A DNA stretch of 64,000 bases from Flavobacterium sp. ENC (GTDB taxonomy: Bacteria; Bacteroidota; Bacteroidia; Flavobacteriales; Flavobacteriaceae): contig NZ_JAJMOY010000001.1 in assembly GCF_020991415.1 (NCBI RefSeq), positions 992,001 to 1,056,000 on the forward strand, given 5' to 3'. The position numbers and the translations under genes are program-made. The notes under the pieces were generated by a model, which was given only the letters and a program-made list of their open reading frames with translations, ran no database searches and was not told where the DNA came from. This document shows positions 17,694-27,326 of this stretch, piece after piece; position 1 is the first letter of the stretch, and each line of letters starts with the position of its first letter.

Positions 17694-17857
17694 TTTCTAT
17701 TTCAATTCTCTATACGAGTTTTAAGTATTTTTTCGGGTATAAATTTACGCTTTGGCAATTGCTGCAGAGCGTGTTATTAAGGCGCAAAGATAACGGAAAG
17801 TTTTGGATTCTGGAATGAAGATGAGTGAATGTTAGATGCTGCAATTCAAAATCGTTT

Positions 17858-18595
17858 TTAAAATTCAAAATTGAATCCTTTTTCGGTCAGCTTTTTGTAA
17901 ACTTCGGGATCAAATTTGTATAGTTTGGCGGCCCTGTGGGAAACCGCTTTTTGTTTTTCTTCGAGTTCAAGAAGTAACTTCATGTGCAGAATTTTTCTGC
18001 GAAAGTTGGACTTGTCGAGTTCGACTCCTAATATTTCCTCGTAAAGATGCATTAATTGCAATAAGGTAAACTTTTCAGGTAAAAGATTAAAACCAATCGG
18101 AGCCTGACGGACTCTGTTGCGCAATTGCATCAGACTGAATTTTAAAATTTCATTGTGGTCAAAGATTAAATCCGGAATATCAGTGATTTTATGCCATTTT
18201 GCTTCAATTACCTTTAAGCTTGCTTTGATATTATAATCTTCCCGGTTTAGCAAAGTATAATAGCCAATGGTAATCACCCTTTTGAAGCTTACACGTTCCG
18301 GATCCGTAAAAGCTTTTAACTGCTCGAGATAAAGATGGTCCAGATTGGTTAGTTCGTATACAATTCGGTGTGCGGCATGATCGGTACTTTCTTCTGTTTT
18401 GATCCATCCTCCGAGAAGTCCCCATTTTCCGGCACTTTCTCCTTCTGCGTGTTGTACCAAAAGTACTTCGAGGTTTTGCCTGTTAAATCCGAAGATGACG
18501 CAGTCGATCGTTATTCCGTCAATAACGTTGGTGTTGATATCCTCCGTTATTTCGGAATTGGTTTTAAGGTCGTTTTTAAAAGGTAAAGATGTCAT
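17858..18595 (-). CDS. Nudix-derived (NrtR/AraR-type) sugar regulator, copy 2
   Basis: 245 residues: a Nudix-fold domain (about 25-160) and a C-terminal winged helix (about 170-245; LLPEKFTLLQLMHLYEEILG). The catalytic box is degraded: where REUxEE is expected it reads RIVYEL, so hydrolysis is unlikely. The NrtR family includes Bacteroidota members that lost catalysis and sense sugars, such as the L-arabinose regulator of B. thetaiotaomicron. It is a close paralogue of the gene immediately upstream (20-base gap, same strand); both end in LTEKGFNFEF. With xylB and xylA divergent next door, a role in controlling xylose or xyloglucan genes is likely. Confidence 0.85.
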   Translation of the reverse strand: MTSLPFKNDLKTNSEITEDINTNVIDGITIDCVIFGFNRQNLEVLLVQHAEGESAGKWGLLGGWIKTEESTDHAAHRIVYELTNLDHLYLEQLKAFTDPERVSFKRVITIGYYTLLNREDYNIKASLKVIEAKWHKITDIPDLIFDHNEILKFSLMQLRNRVRQAPIGFNLLPEKFTLLQLMHLYEEILGVELDKSNFRRKILHMKLLLELEEKQKAVSHRAAKLYKFDPEVYKKLTEKGFNFEF

Positions 18596-18615
18596 TTATG
18601 CAAAAGGACTAGGGT

Positions 18616-19332
18616 TTAAAACTCAAAATTAAATCCTTTTTCGGTCAGTTTCTTGTAAATGTCCGGGTCAAATTTGTATAATTTTGCAGCTCTGTGCGAA
18701 ACATCCTGTTGTTTTTCATCAAGCGCCACCAGTAATTTCATGTGAAGTATTTTACGCCTGAAATTTGATTTGTCCATTTCCACACCCAGAATTTCTTCAT
18801 AAAGATGCATCAATTGCAGTAAGGTAAATTTTTCCGGAAGAAGATTGAATCCCAATGGTGCCTGGCGAACCCTGTTGCGAAGGTGTTTCAGACTGTAGCC
18901 TAAAATTTCGTTGTGATCATAAATTAAGTCGGGAATGCTGTTTATTTTATACCATTTGGCATCAGCAGCTGTAAAACCGGCTTTAATATTATAGTCTTCG
19001 CGCTTTACCAAAGCATAGTAGCCAATGGTAATAACACGTCTCAGCGGGAAACGATCCGGATCCCCAAACGCTTTCAATTGCTCTAAGTAGATATTGTCAA
19101 GACCCGTAAGTTCGTTCAGTAAACGGTGGGCAGCAGAATCGGTACTTTCTTTTTTATAGATCCACCCTCCCGGAAGTCCCCATTTCCCTTTACTGATTCC
19201 TTCGCCGTGTTGCACCAAAAGTACTTCCAGGCTTCCTTTGTCAAAACCAAAAATGACGCAGTCAATCGTGATTGCATTCATGGCAGTCTGTTCGCTTTTC
19301 AAAAGGGAATCATCATCTTCATTTTTAACCAT
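18616..19332 (-). CDS. Nudix-derived (NrtR/AraR-type) sugar regulator, copy 1
   Basis: 238 residues, the same architecture as its tandem paralogue: Nudix fold (about 20-155) and winged helix (about 165-238). The Nudix box reads G-WIYKK-E-STDSAAH-RLLNEL, lacking two of the catalytic glutamates, so it is probably a ligand sensor only. It is the first gene of a two-gene minus-strand unit that faces the xylose/xyloglucan locus across a 393-base intergenic region. Most differences between the paralogues lie in the N-terminus and the surface of the Nudix domain, while the DNA-binding part is nearly identical. This suggests that both bind the same operator with different inducers. Confidence 0.87.
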   Translation of the reverse strand: MVKNEDDDSLLKSEQTAMNAITIDCVIFGFDKGSLEVLLVQHGEGISKGKWGLPGGWIYKKESTDSAAHRLLNELTGLDNIYLEQLKAFGDPDRFPLRRVITIGYYALVKREDYNIKAGFTAADAKWYKINSIPDLIYDHNEILGYSLKHLRNRVRQAPLGFNLLPEKFTLLQLMHLYEEILGVEMDKSNFRRKILHMKLLVALDEKQQDVSHRAAKLYKFDPDIYKKLTEKGFNFEF

Positions 19333-19609
19333 AACCTACTTTAAATTTTGACAAATTAAATAAATAAAATGAATAATTGACGCCATAAATCTTTTATATT
19401 TTTTTTAACGCAGCAATTTTTTGATAATCAGTGGGTTGTTTTAGTGCTGATTTATTCTTTCAATTTTATTTTTTCTTAAATGTCTGATTGTCAAATCGCT
19501 GATTCGATATTTTTTTAATAAATTTTATTTCAGTTTAGTCCTCTTTTTTAGCGTATTAATAAAAATCGTTATACATTAATCGTAATAGCCAAAAAAAATA
19601 TCTAATATT

Positions 19610-19640
19610 TTGTTAATATAGAAAAAATGTTTTACACTTG
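19610..19640 (+). promoter_or_regulatory. Promoter of the xylBA-sus operon
   Basis: TTG (19610-19612), 20 bases, then TACACTTG (19633-19640), a 7/8 match to TAnnTTTG. This is the Bacteroidota sigma-ABfr type arrangement and implies a start near 19646, about 80 bases before the xylB ATG. Confidence 0.6.
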
Positions 19641-19677
19641 TAGTCAAATTTACCATAAGATAAGTTCAATTTGACTA
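19641..19677 (+). promoter_or_regulatory. Operator-like palindrome overlapping the xylB transcription start
   Basis: TAGTCAAATT (19641-19650) and AATTTGACTA (19668-19677) form a perfect 10-bp inverted repeat with centres 27 bases apart. It begins directly after the -7 box, where a bound repressor would block initiation. The divergent Nudix-type regulators are the obvious candidates to bind it. Confidence 0.6.
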
Positions 19678-19725
19678 TTAGTTTGCAAAACAACAATAAT
19701 TCTTTAATTAAATACAATATAGCTG

Positions 19726-21222
19726 ATGTTATTTTTAGGAATTGATTTAGGAAGCTCATCTGTAAAACTCTCTGTATTTGATCCGGAAAAAGGAACAACT
19801 ATTGGTGCGGTTAGCGCTCCTGATTTTGAAATGCCAATTATTGCCCCGGAATTTGGCTGGGCCGAACAAGATCCGGAATCCTGGTGGACGTATGTAAAAG
19901 ACGGAATCCAGCAATTAGGTTCAAAATCAAATATTGATTTAAAAAAAATTGCCGGAATCGGCATCGCATATCAAATGCACGGATTGGTTTTGACCGATGA
20001 GAATTTAAATCCGGTTCGTTCTTCAATCATCTGGTGCGACAGCCGTGCGGCGATTATTGGAGATACGATTTATGATCAGATCGGAGCTGAAAATTGCCAG
20101 CGACAAATTTTGGGAAGCCCTGGAAATTTTACCGCTTCAAAACTAAAATGGGTAAAAGACCATCAGCCGGAAATTTTCGCGAAAGCAAAATACATGATGT
20201 TACCGGGTGATTTTATTGCTGCGAAATTATCAAAAACAGCCCAAATCAGTACTTCAGGATTATCGGAAGCTGCTTTGTGGAATTTCTCAGAAGGAAAACT
20301 GGCGACTGAAATTCTGTCCCGGATGGGATTATCGGAAGAAATTGTTCCGGAAATTGTTTCAAATTTCGGAATTCAGGCCACTGTTCACGCAGAAATTGCT
20401 GAGGAATTGGGATTGAATTCAGCTGTAAAAATAACCTATCGCGCAGGAGACCAGCCGAACAATGCCTTATCACTGAACGTTTTGAAACCCGGCGAAATAG
20501 CCACAACAGCCGGAACTTCGGCAGTTGTATATGCCGTGAGTGATCAGGATGCCTATGACAAACAAAACAGAATCAATACTTTTTTACACGTTAATAATTC
20601 AGAAACCGAAAAACGCAACGGTGTAATGTTGTGTATTAACGGTTCCGGAATTTTATACCAGTGGCTGCGAAAAATAATGTCGGTAGACAAAGCCGAACTG
20701 ATCGCTTACGAAAAACTAAATGCTGAAGCGGCAAAAGTGGAAGCCGGTAGCAACGGACTTCGTTTTTACCCTTTCGGAAATGGCGTGGAACGTATTTTTA
20801 ATAATAAAAATGCAACTTCCGGAATTCAGAATCTAAACTTCAATATCCATCAGCCTTCTCATTTGGTTCGTGCGGCCTGTGAAGGAATCGTGTTTGCCAT
20901 GAACTACGGTTTTGATGTCATGAAAGAAGTAGGAGTTTCAGGAACTGTGGTGAGAGCGGGAAATTCAAACCTGTTTTTAAGTCCGGTTTTCAGGGAAATC
21001 TTTACCAATACGACACAAACTACTTTAGAATTATACAATACTTCAGGAGCTGAAGGTGCCGCAAGAGGCGCTGCTTATGGTTACGGATATTACAGTTCGC
21101 TGGAAGAAGCTTTTCAGGGACTACAATGTTTAGACCGTATTGAACCCAATACAATCCTGACCAGTCAATATCAGGATTTATATCAGGAATGGAAAAATCA
21201 CATTAAAATCGAACAACAATAA
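19726..21222 (+). CDS. xylB: Xylulokinase
   Basis: FGGY-family kinase of 498 residues that phosphorylates D-xylulose to xylulose 5-phosphate for the pentose phosphate pathway. The N-terminal ATPase motif [15 protein letters not shown], the substrate region [13 protein letters not shown] and IIWCDSRA, and the second-half motifs [12 protein letters not shown] and [19 protein letters not shown] fit XylB. It is the first gene of the long operon; its stop overlaps the xylA start by one base (TAATG at 21220-21224). Placing the kinase before the isomerase, ahead of the glycan uptake genes, suggests that xylose is the main product of the locus. Confidence 0.95.
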   Translation: MLFLGIDLGSSSVKLSVFDPEKGTTIGAVSAPDFEMPIIAPEFGWAEQDPESWWTYVKDGIQQLGSKSNIDLKKIAGIGIAYQMHGLVLTDENLNPVRSSIIWCDSRAAIIGDTIYDQIGAENCQRQILGSPGNFTASKLKWVKDHQPEIFAKAKYMMLPGDFIAAKLSKTAQISTSGLSEAALWNFSEGKLATEILSRMGLSEEIVPEIVSNFGIQATVHAEIAEELGLNSAVKITYRAGDQPNNALSLNVLKPGEIATTAGTSAVVYAVSDQDAYDKQNRINTFLHVNNSETEKRNGVMLCINGSGILYQWLRKIMSVDKAELIAYEKLNAEAAKVEAGSNGLRFYPFGNGVERIFNNKNATSGIQNLNFNIHQPSHLVRAACEGIVFAMNYGFDVMKEVGVSGTVVRAGNSNLFLSPVFREIFTNTTQTTLELYNTSGAEGAARGAAYGYGYYSSLEEAFQGLQCLDRIEPNTILTSQYQDLYQEWKNHIKIEQQ

Positions 21223-22544
21223 TGAGCACAACAAAACAAACCTATTTCAAAAACATAGACACGATTAAATTCGAAGGCAGAGAAAGTGATAACCCGTTAG
21301 CATTTAAATGGTACGATGAAAATCGTGTCGTTGCAGGTAAAACCTTAAAAGAACATTTGCGTTTTTCAATGGCTTACTGGCACACGCTGTGTAATACAGG
21401 AGGCGATCCGTTTGGGGCTTCGACGGAAACTTTTTCATGGGATAAAAACGAAAATGCAATTCTAAGAGCGAAAGACAAAATGGATGCCGCTTTTGAATTC
21501 ATGACCAAGTTAGGTTTGCCTTATTATTGTTTTCATGATGTAGATGTGGTGGATGATGCACCGACTCTGGCAGAATTTGAAACCCGCATCCAGACTATGG
21601 TGGAGTACGCCAAACAAAAACAACAGGAATCCGGAATTAAATTGTTGTGGGGAACATCGAACCTATTCAGCAATCCGCGTTACATGAACGGTGCAGCCAC
21701 GAATCCAAACTTTGATGTTTTGGCGTATGCAGGAGCTCAGGCAAAAATTGCGATCGATGCTACTATTGCTCTGGGGGGTGAAAATTATGTTTTCTGGGGA
21801 GGCCGTGAAGGATACATGAGCCTTTTGAATACAGACATGAAAAGAGAACTGGACCATTTAGGAAGGTTTTTAAATACGTGTAAAGATTATGCCCGTAAAG
21901 AAGGTTTCAAAGGAAACTTCTTAATTGAACCAAAACCTATGGAGCCTACCAAACATCAATATGATTTTGATGCGGCGACTTCATTAGGGTTCATAAATAA
22001 ATACGGACTTCAGGATGATTTCAAATTAAATCTTGAAGTGAACCACGCGACGCTTGCCGGACATTCTTTCGAGCATGAATTGCAGGTTGCTGTCGATGCG
22101 GGAATGTTAGGAAGTATTGATGCCAACAGAGGGGATTACCAAAATGGCTGGGACACCGATCAGTTCCCGATTAATCTTCAGGAAGTTACCCAGGCGATGC
22201 TGGTTATCCTTGAAGGTGGCGGAATTCAGGGCGGCGGTGTAAACTTTGATGCCAAAGTGAGAAGAAATTCAATTGATTTAGAAGACAAATTTATTGCGCA
22301 CATTTCAGGAATGGATGTTTTTGCAAGAGGATTAATCTGTGCCGATCATATTTTACAAAATACAGATTACAGAAAATTACGCACACAGCGTTACAGTTCA
22401 TTTGACGGCGGAAACGGAGCGAAGTTCGAAAACGGGGAATTGTCTCTGGAAGATCTTAGCAAAATTGCCCGTGCAAGTGGAGAACCTCAGCCCTTAAGTG
22501 GAAGACAGGAATTATTCGAACAGATTATTTCGAATGCATACTAA
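21222..22544 (+). CDS. xylA: Xylose isomerase
   Basis: 440 residues; converts D-xylose to D-xylulose in the cytoplasm using two divalent metals. The class II xylose isomerase signatures are visible: FHDVDVVDD with the catalytic His, [14 protein letters not shown], the metal-ligand stretch [34 protein letters not shown], and [18 protein letters not shown]. It is translationally coupled to xylB and followed after about 50 bases by the SusC gene. Confidence 0.98.
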   Translation: MSTTKQTYFKNIDTIKFEGRESDNPLAFKWYDENRVVAGKTLKEHLRFSMAYWHTLCNTGGDPFGASTETFSWDKNENAILRAKDKMDAAFEFMTKLGLPYYCFHDVDVVDDAPTLAEFETRIQTMVEYAKQKQQESGIKLLWGTSNLFSNPRYMNGAATNPNFDVLAYAGAQAKIAIDATIALGGENYVFWGGREGYMSLLNTDMKRELDHLGRFLNTCKDYARKEGFKGNFLIEPKPMEPTKHQYDFDAATSLGFINKYGLQDDFKLNLEVNHATLAGHSFEHELQVAVDAGMLGSIDANRGDYQNGWDTDQFPINLQEVTQAMLVILEGGGIQGGGVNFDAKVRRNSIDLEDKFIAHISGMDVFARGLICADHILQNTDYRKLRTQRYSSFDGGNGAKFENGELSLEDLSKIARASGEPQPLSGRQELFEQIISNAY

Positions 22545-22593
22545 ATTAAATTATAAGGTAACTAACTATAAATTTAACCAATTCTTAATTATT

Positions 22594-25500
22594 ATGAAAA
22601 GCAAATATTGTATAAAAACAACAATGCTTCCGTTTTGTATGGCGCTGCTGCTAAGCGTCTTTACAATACAATCTGGTTTTGCACAGGAACAATCGCAGGT
22701 TGTAACCGGAAATGTAAAATCAGCAGAAGACGGTATGGGCGTTCCGGGTGCTACCGTTGGAATTGAGGGAACAAAAACGGCAACCTCGACAGATTTTGAC
22801 GGGAACTTTAAACTGGAAGCAAAAACGGGCAACGTACTTGTCATTAGTTTTATGGGATTTAAAACACAGCGTATCACTGTTGGAACCCAGAAAACAATTG
22901 CGGTTACTTTACAAACAGAAGCGGCAGACCTTAAGGAGGTTGTCGTAATTGGGTATGGTTCACAGAAAAAAACACTGGTAACGAATGCTGTTACTCAGGT
23001 TAGTGGAGAAAATCTTGCCAGAACAAATACGACAAATGCACTACAGGCTCTTCAGGGTCAGGCAGCGGGAATCCAGATTACGTCTACTTCAGGGCAACCG
23101 GGAGAAGGATTAAATGTGGTGATCAGAGGTGTGGGGTCAACAGCAGGAAGCAGTCCGCTATATGTGGTAGACGGAATCCTTACAAGTGATATTTCTTATT
23201 TAAGCAATTCAGATATAGAATCTATTTCTGTATTAAAAGATGCTGCATCTGCTGCAATTTATGGTTCGCAGGCCTCTAACGGAGTTGTTTTGGTTACCAC
23301 CAAAAAGGGTAAGAAAGGTGCTGCAGGACAAATGACTTTTGATCAGTATTACGGTGTACAATCGGTAGCCAGAAAGGTAGATTTACTGGATGCTAAAGAA
23401 TATGCAACGATATTAAATGAAGCTGCCGTAAACTCTGGTAAAAATCCCTATTTTACGAATGCACAAATTGCAGGATTAGGAAAAGGAACCAACTGGATGG
23501 ATCATATGTTAACGGATAATGCCGCGACTAAAAACTTCTCATTTGGGGCTTCCGGTGGTTCGGATACTTCTGTTTATTCTGCATCCTTGTCTTATTTAGG
23601 GCAGGAAGGAGTCGTAGGAGGTAAAGATTTATCGAACTATGAGCGTTATAATTTCAGATTCAATTCAGAACATAAATTATACAAAGATGTAGTGACTTTC
23701 GGTCAGAACTTAAGTTTTGCTTACATCAATAAAAACGGAATCGGAGTTGGAAATCAGTACAGCAATTCTTTAAGAAGCGCTTTTCAGGTATCACCATTAT
23801 TACCAATGTACGATGCCAATGGTAATTATTACGACAGTACCAAAAACAGTGAGCCGTGGTTGGCAGGTCAGGCAAATCCTTACGCATTAATGGTGTATAA
23901 TAATCAGAATGAAAGCAATAACCAAAAATTGCTTGGAAATGTTTACTTACAGATAGAGCCAATAAAAAACTTAACGTTCAAAACTACTTTAGGCCTTGAT
24001 TATTATGCAGGTGAAGGACATTCATACTTCCCTAAATATCAATTATCGATCTATGCCAACAGCGCTTTTGATAAAGTAACTCAAAACATGAACAAAGGTA
24101 AAACACTTACCTGGGATAACTTATTGACGTATAAGTTTAATGTTGCCGAAACGCACCGTTTTGAGACCATGGTCGGAACATCCTCTATAAATTTTGACGG
24201 AACTACGATACAGGCTTCAAATGCAGATTCGTTTTTTAGTGACCTCGAACATGCCTGGTTAGACAATACAACCAATAAAGACGGCGCCAAAATAGCATTA
24301 AATGGTATCAAGCAACAGACAAAAAGAATGTCTTATTTTGGAAGATTAAATTACAGCTTTAAGGAAACGTATTTGTTAAATGCTACTTTTAGAGTTGACG
24401 GATCTTCCATTTTTGCCAAACAGAATGAGTGGGGCTATTTCCCATCCGTTTCCGGAGGCTGGATTGCGTCAAACGAAGAATTTTTAAAAGATTCGAAAGT
24501 GATCAATTTTCTTAAATTGAGAGCAAGCTGGGGACAAGTAGGAAACCAGAACGCAAGAGCTTTTCAATACTTATCACCAATAAAAGTAAATAATACCAAT
24601 TATAATTTTGGAGAAGAAGGGGCTCTTACTCCCGGAGCCTATCCAAACAGACTATCTAATCTCGATTTGAAATGGGAAACTTCAGAGCAGGTTGACCTTG
24701 GTCTGGATGCCAGATTTTTAAACAATGCCTTAAACTTTACGGTTGATTTTTATCAGAAAACCAACAAAGACTGGTTGATATTAGCGCCTGTTTTGGCAAC
24801 AGGAGGAGCTGACGCACCATTTATTAACGGAGGAGACGTAGTAAATAAAGGGGTTGAGGTGAGTTTAAATTACCAAAACAATATTGGAGATTTTAAATAC
24901 AATATTAGTGCAAATGGTGCTTACAACAAAAATACAGTGGGTGCGATACCTACAGCAGATGGAATTATTCATGGATTGCCTAATGAACTTTATGACAATT
25001 CAAGCGAATTCTACAGAGCACAAAACGGATACCCGTTAGGCTATTTCTGGGGATATAAAACCGGAGGTGTTTTTCAAAACCAGGCACAAATTGACAATTA
25101 CAAATCGGCAAACGGCGTAGTATTACAGCCTACTGCAGCTCCGGGGGATCTTATTTATGTAAACACAAACGGAGATGATAAAATTGACGCTACTGATAAA
25201 ACCAGTATCGGAAATCCTAATCCTGACTTTACTTATGGATTCTCTTTATCAGGTAGCTACAAAGCATTTGACTTTTCGGTTTTGGCGAATGGAGTGGCAG
25301 GAAACCAAATTGTACAATCCTACAGAAACCAATCGGGTGCATACGGAAATTATACTTCTGCCATATTAGATCGTTGGCATGGAGAAGGTTCTTCGAACAC
25401 AACACCAAGAGTAACAGAAGACAACAGAAACTTTACACAGTTTTCAGATTTGTATGTTCAGGATGGAGATTTCTTAAGAATCAGCACGGTAACATTAGGA

Positions 25501-25722
25501 TTTGATTTGGCAAAAATGAAACAGTCAAAACCGTTTTTTGCAAGCCAGTTCAGACTTTACTTTTCAGTATTAAATCTTTACACTTTTACAAAGTATAACG
25601 GTATGGATCCTGAAATTGGATTTGGCTCTTCAAACGATGACCAAAAATTTTCATCAGGTGTAGATGTTGGATATTACCCACGCCCAAGAACATTCATGAT
25701 GGGATTAAATGTTAAACTTTAA
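22594..25722 (+). CDS. SusC-like TonB-dependent glycan transporter
   Basis: About 1042 residues from ATG 22594; an earlier in-frame start inside xylA was not used. Signal peptide to about residue 30 (FTIQSGFAQ), then a carboxypeptidase-like domain (about 35-115; VTGNVKSAEDGMGVPGATVG), a TonB-box-like segment, a plug domain (about 120-230; LYVVDGILTSDISYLSNSDI and IESISVLKDAASAAIYGS, typical SusC wording), and a beta-barrel ending in an aromatic-type C-terminus (FMMGLNVKL). It imports oligosaccharides across the outer membrane using TonB energy, as a complex with the SusD-like lipoprotein encoded next. Confidence 0.96.
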   Translation: MKSKYCIKTTMLPFCMALLLSVFTIQSGFAQEQSQVVTGNVKSAEDGMGVPGATVGIEGTKTATSTDFDGNFKLEAKTGNVLVISFMGFKTQRITVGTQKTIAVTLQTEAADLKEVVVIGYGSQKKTLVTNAVTQVSGENLARTNTTNALQALQGQAAGIQITSTSGQPGEGLNVVIRGVGSTAGSSPLYVVDGILTSDISYLSNSDIESISVLKDAASAAIYGSQASNGVVLVTTKKGKKGAAGQMTFDQYYGVQSVARKVDLLDAKEYATILNEAAVNSGKNPYFTNAQIAGLGKGTNWMDHMLTDNAATKNFSFGASGGSDTSVYSASLSYLGQEGVVGGKDLSNYERYNFRFNSEHKLYKDVVTFGQNLSFAYINKNGIGVGNQYSNSLRSAFQVSPLLPMYDANGNYYDSTKNSEPWLAGQANPYALMVYNNQNESNNQKLLGNVYLQIEPIKNLTFKTTLGLDYYAGEGHSYFPKYQLSIYANSAFDKVTQNMNKGKTLTWDNLLTYKFNVAETHRFETMVGTSSINFDGTTIQASNADSFFSDLEHAWLDNTTNKDGAKIALNGIKQQTKRMSYFGRLNYSFKETYLLNATFRVDGSSIFAKQNEWGYFPSVSGGWIASNEEFLKDSKVINFLKLRASWGQVGNQNARAFQYLSPIKVNNTNYNFGEEGALTPGAYPNRLSNLDLKWETSEQVDLGLDARFLNNALNFTVDFYQKTNKDWLILAPVLATGGADAPFINGGDVVNKGVEVSLNYQNNIGDFKYNISANGAYNKNTVGAIPTADGIIHGLPNELYDNSSEFYRAQNGYPLGYFWGYKTGGVFQNQAQIDNYKSANGVVLQPTAAPGDLIYVNTNGDDKIDATDKTSIGNPNPDFTYGFSLSGSYKAFDFSVLANGVAGNQIVQSYRNQSGAYGNYTSAILDRWHGEGSSNTTPRVTEDNRNFTQFSDLYVQDGDFLRISTVTLGFDLAKMKQSKPFFASQFRLYFSVLNLYTFTKYNGMDPEIGFGSSNDDQKFSSGVDVGYYPRPRTFMMGLNVKL

Positions 25723-25732
25723 TAATAAAAAG

Positions 25733-27304
25733 ATGAAAAATACATATTTATATATTTTCTGTTTGAGTTTATTATCTCTGGGTTCTTGTAGTTTAGAAAC
25801 AGAGCCGATGACACCAATAGATACAAGTTTTTACAAAACAAAAGAGGATGCTTATGTAGCATTAGTAGGTTGTTATGACGGAATGCAGGTGGCAACAGGT
25901 GGTGCGGGAATGGGAGTTCCGGTATTAAGCGAAGTAATGTCTGATGATTGTTTTGGAGGTACCGGAAATTCAGATGGTTACAATTATGCAGCCATAGATG
26001 AGTTTGATATTACACGATCTCCTGCAGATGTTGATTTACTGAACACCAACTGGATTGCTTATTACAAAGGAATTTACCGTTGTAATATGCTATTGTCCAA
26101 AATGGATCAGATTCAATGGGACGGGGATACTGCCTTAAGAAATACATACGAATCTGAAACTAAATTTATCAGAGCCTATCTGTATTTTGAAATGGCCCGT
26201 TTGTGGGGCAGTGTGCCTTTGTTAACAGCACCTTCTTCTGAGAACGTACCGCAGGCAACTCCGGAAGAAATTTATAAAGTAATTGCAGAAGATTTAGTAT
26301 TTGCCTCAAACAATTTACCTACAGAAGCCTATAATGCGAAACCAAACGGACGCATTACAAAATGGGCAGCAAAATCTTTACTGGGACGCGTTTATTTATA
26401 TTACACAGGATATTACGGAAAAACGGATTTAGCCGGTGTCGTAACCAAAACTCAGGCCTTAGCACATTTAGAAGATGTTATCGCTTCCAGTGGTCATGGT
26501 TTAGTAGCTGATTTTTCTACTTTATGGCCGGCAGCTTCAGTAGAAAAGTATGCAGGCGAAGCCAATAAAGAATTTGTTTTTTCTATTAAATACACCTATA
26601 CAAGTGATTATAACGGAAATACAGACAGTAACCAATGGATGGTAATGTTTGGAATGAGAGAATTCTCCTCTTATCCGTATGGCCGTGGTTGGGGTGTTAC
26701 CGTAAATTCAAAATTATGGAATGCTTACAGCGCAACAGATACAAGACGTACAGCAAGTATCATCGGAGTTGACGAAGAAAAGATCAAATTTGATAAAAAG
26801 AACAGCCAGAGAGAATACACAGGTTACTACAACAAAAAATATTCTCCAATGGTGAATAAAGACGGAGTAGATCTTCCGATTGCTATGGGAAGTCAGTTTT
26901 GGGACATCAGTCAATTTCAGGATTATGTGGTGTTAAGATATTCAGACGTTTTATTAATGGCTGCAGAATTGGGAAGCGGAAGTGCTCAGCTTTACTTTGA
27001 TGAAGTTAGACAAAGAGCGTACAAAGAAAATTTTGTAGCATTACCGGTAAGTCCTGAAAATATTTTGAATGAAAGACGTCTGGAGTTTGCTCTTGAAGGG
27101 ATAAGATACTATGATTTATTACGTCAGGGTGTTGGAAAAGCTTCTTCTACAATTGCAGAAACAACAACTTTACTAAATGGAGGAGTACCGGCAACAAAAA
27201 CAATTTCTGCAGGTAAAATTCAGGAAACAAAAGGACTGATACAAATTCCAAATACTCAGATCACATTATCAGGTGGGGTTTTGAAGCAAAATGCGGGTTG
27301 GTAA
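25733..27304 (+). CDS. SusD-like (RagB/SusD) glycan-binding lipoprotein
   Basis: 523 residues from ATG 25733. Lipoprotein signal with lipobox LLSLGSC (cysteine near residue 18), then the SusD N-terminal TPR-like region (KTKEDAYVALVGCYDGM, FIRAYLYFEMARLWGSVPLL) and the C-terminal signature NERRLEFALEGIRYYDLLR. It acts as the lid of the SusC pore and holds oligosaccharides at the cell surface. The start lies 10 bases past the SusC stop. Confidence 0.96.
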   Translation: MKNTYLYIFCLSLLSLGSCSLETEPMTPIDTSFYKTKEDAYVALVGCYDGMQVATGGAGMGVPVLSEVMSDDCFGGTGNSDGYNYAAIDEFDITRSPADVDLLNTNWIAYYKGIYRCNMLLSKMDQIQWDGDTALRNTYESETKFIRAYLYFEMARLWGSVPLLTAPSSENVPQATPEEIYKVIAEDLVFASNNLPTEAYNAKPNGRITKWAAKSLLGRVYLYYTGYYGKTDLAGVVTKTQALAHLEDVIASSGHGLVADFSTLWPAASVEKYAGEANKEFVFSIKYTYTSDYNGNTDSNQWMVMFGMREFSSYPYGRGWGVTVNSKLWNAYSATDTRRTASIIGVDEEKIKFDKKNSQREYTGYYNKKYSPMVNKDGVDLPIAMGSQFWDISQFQDYVVLRYSDVLLMAAELGSGSAQLYFDEVRQRAYKENFVALPVSPENILNERRLEFALEGIRYYDLLRQGVGKASSTIAETTTLLNGGVPATKTISAGKIQETKGLIQIPNTQITLSGGVLKQNAGW

Positions 27305-27326
27305 TTTTAACTTAAAAGGAAAAGAA

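Larger units (their letters stand above)
19333..19725. other. Divergent regulatory region between the twin regulators and xylB
   Basis: 393 A/T-rich bases with no reading frame of note. The right end contains the xylB promoter and an operator-like palindrome, annotated separately. The central part holds homopolymer A/T runs and no other recognised structure. Confidence 0.7.
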
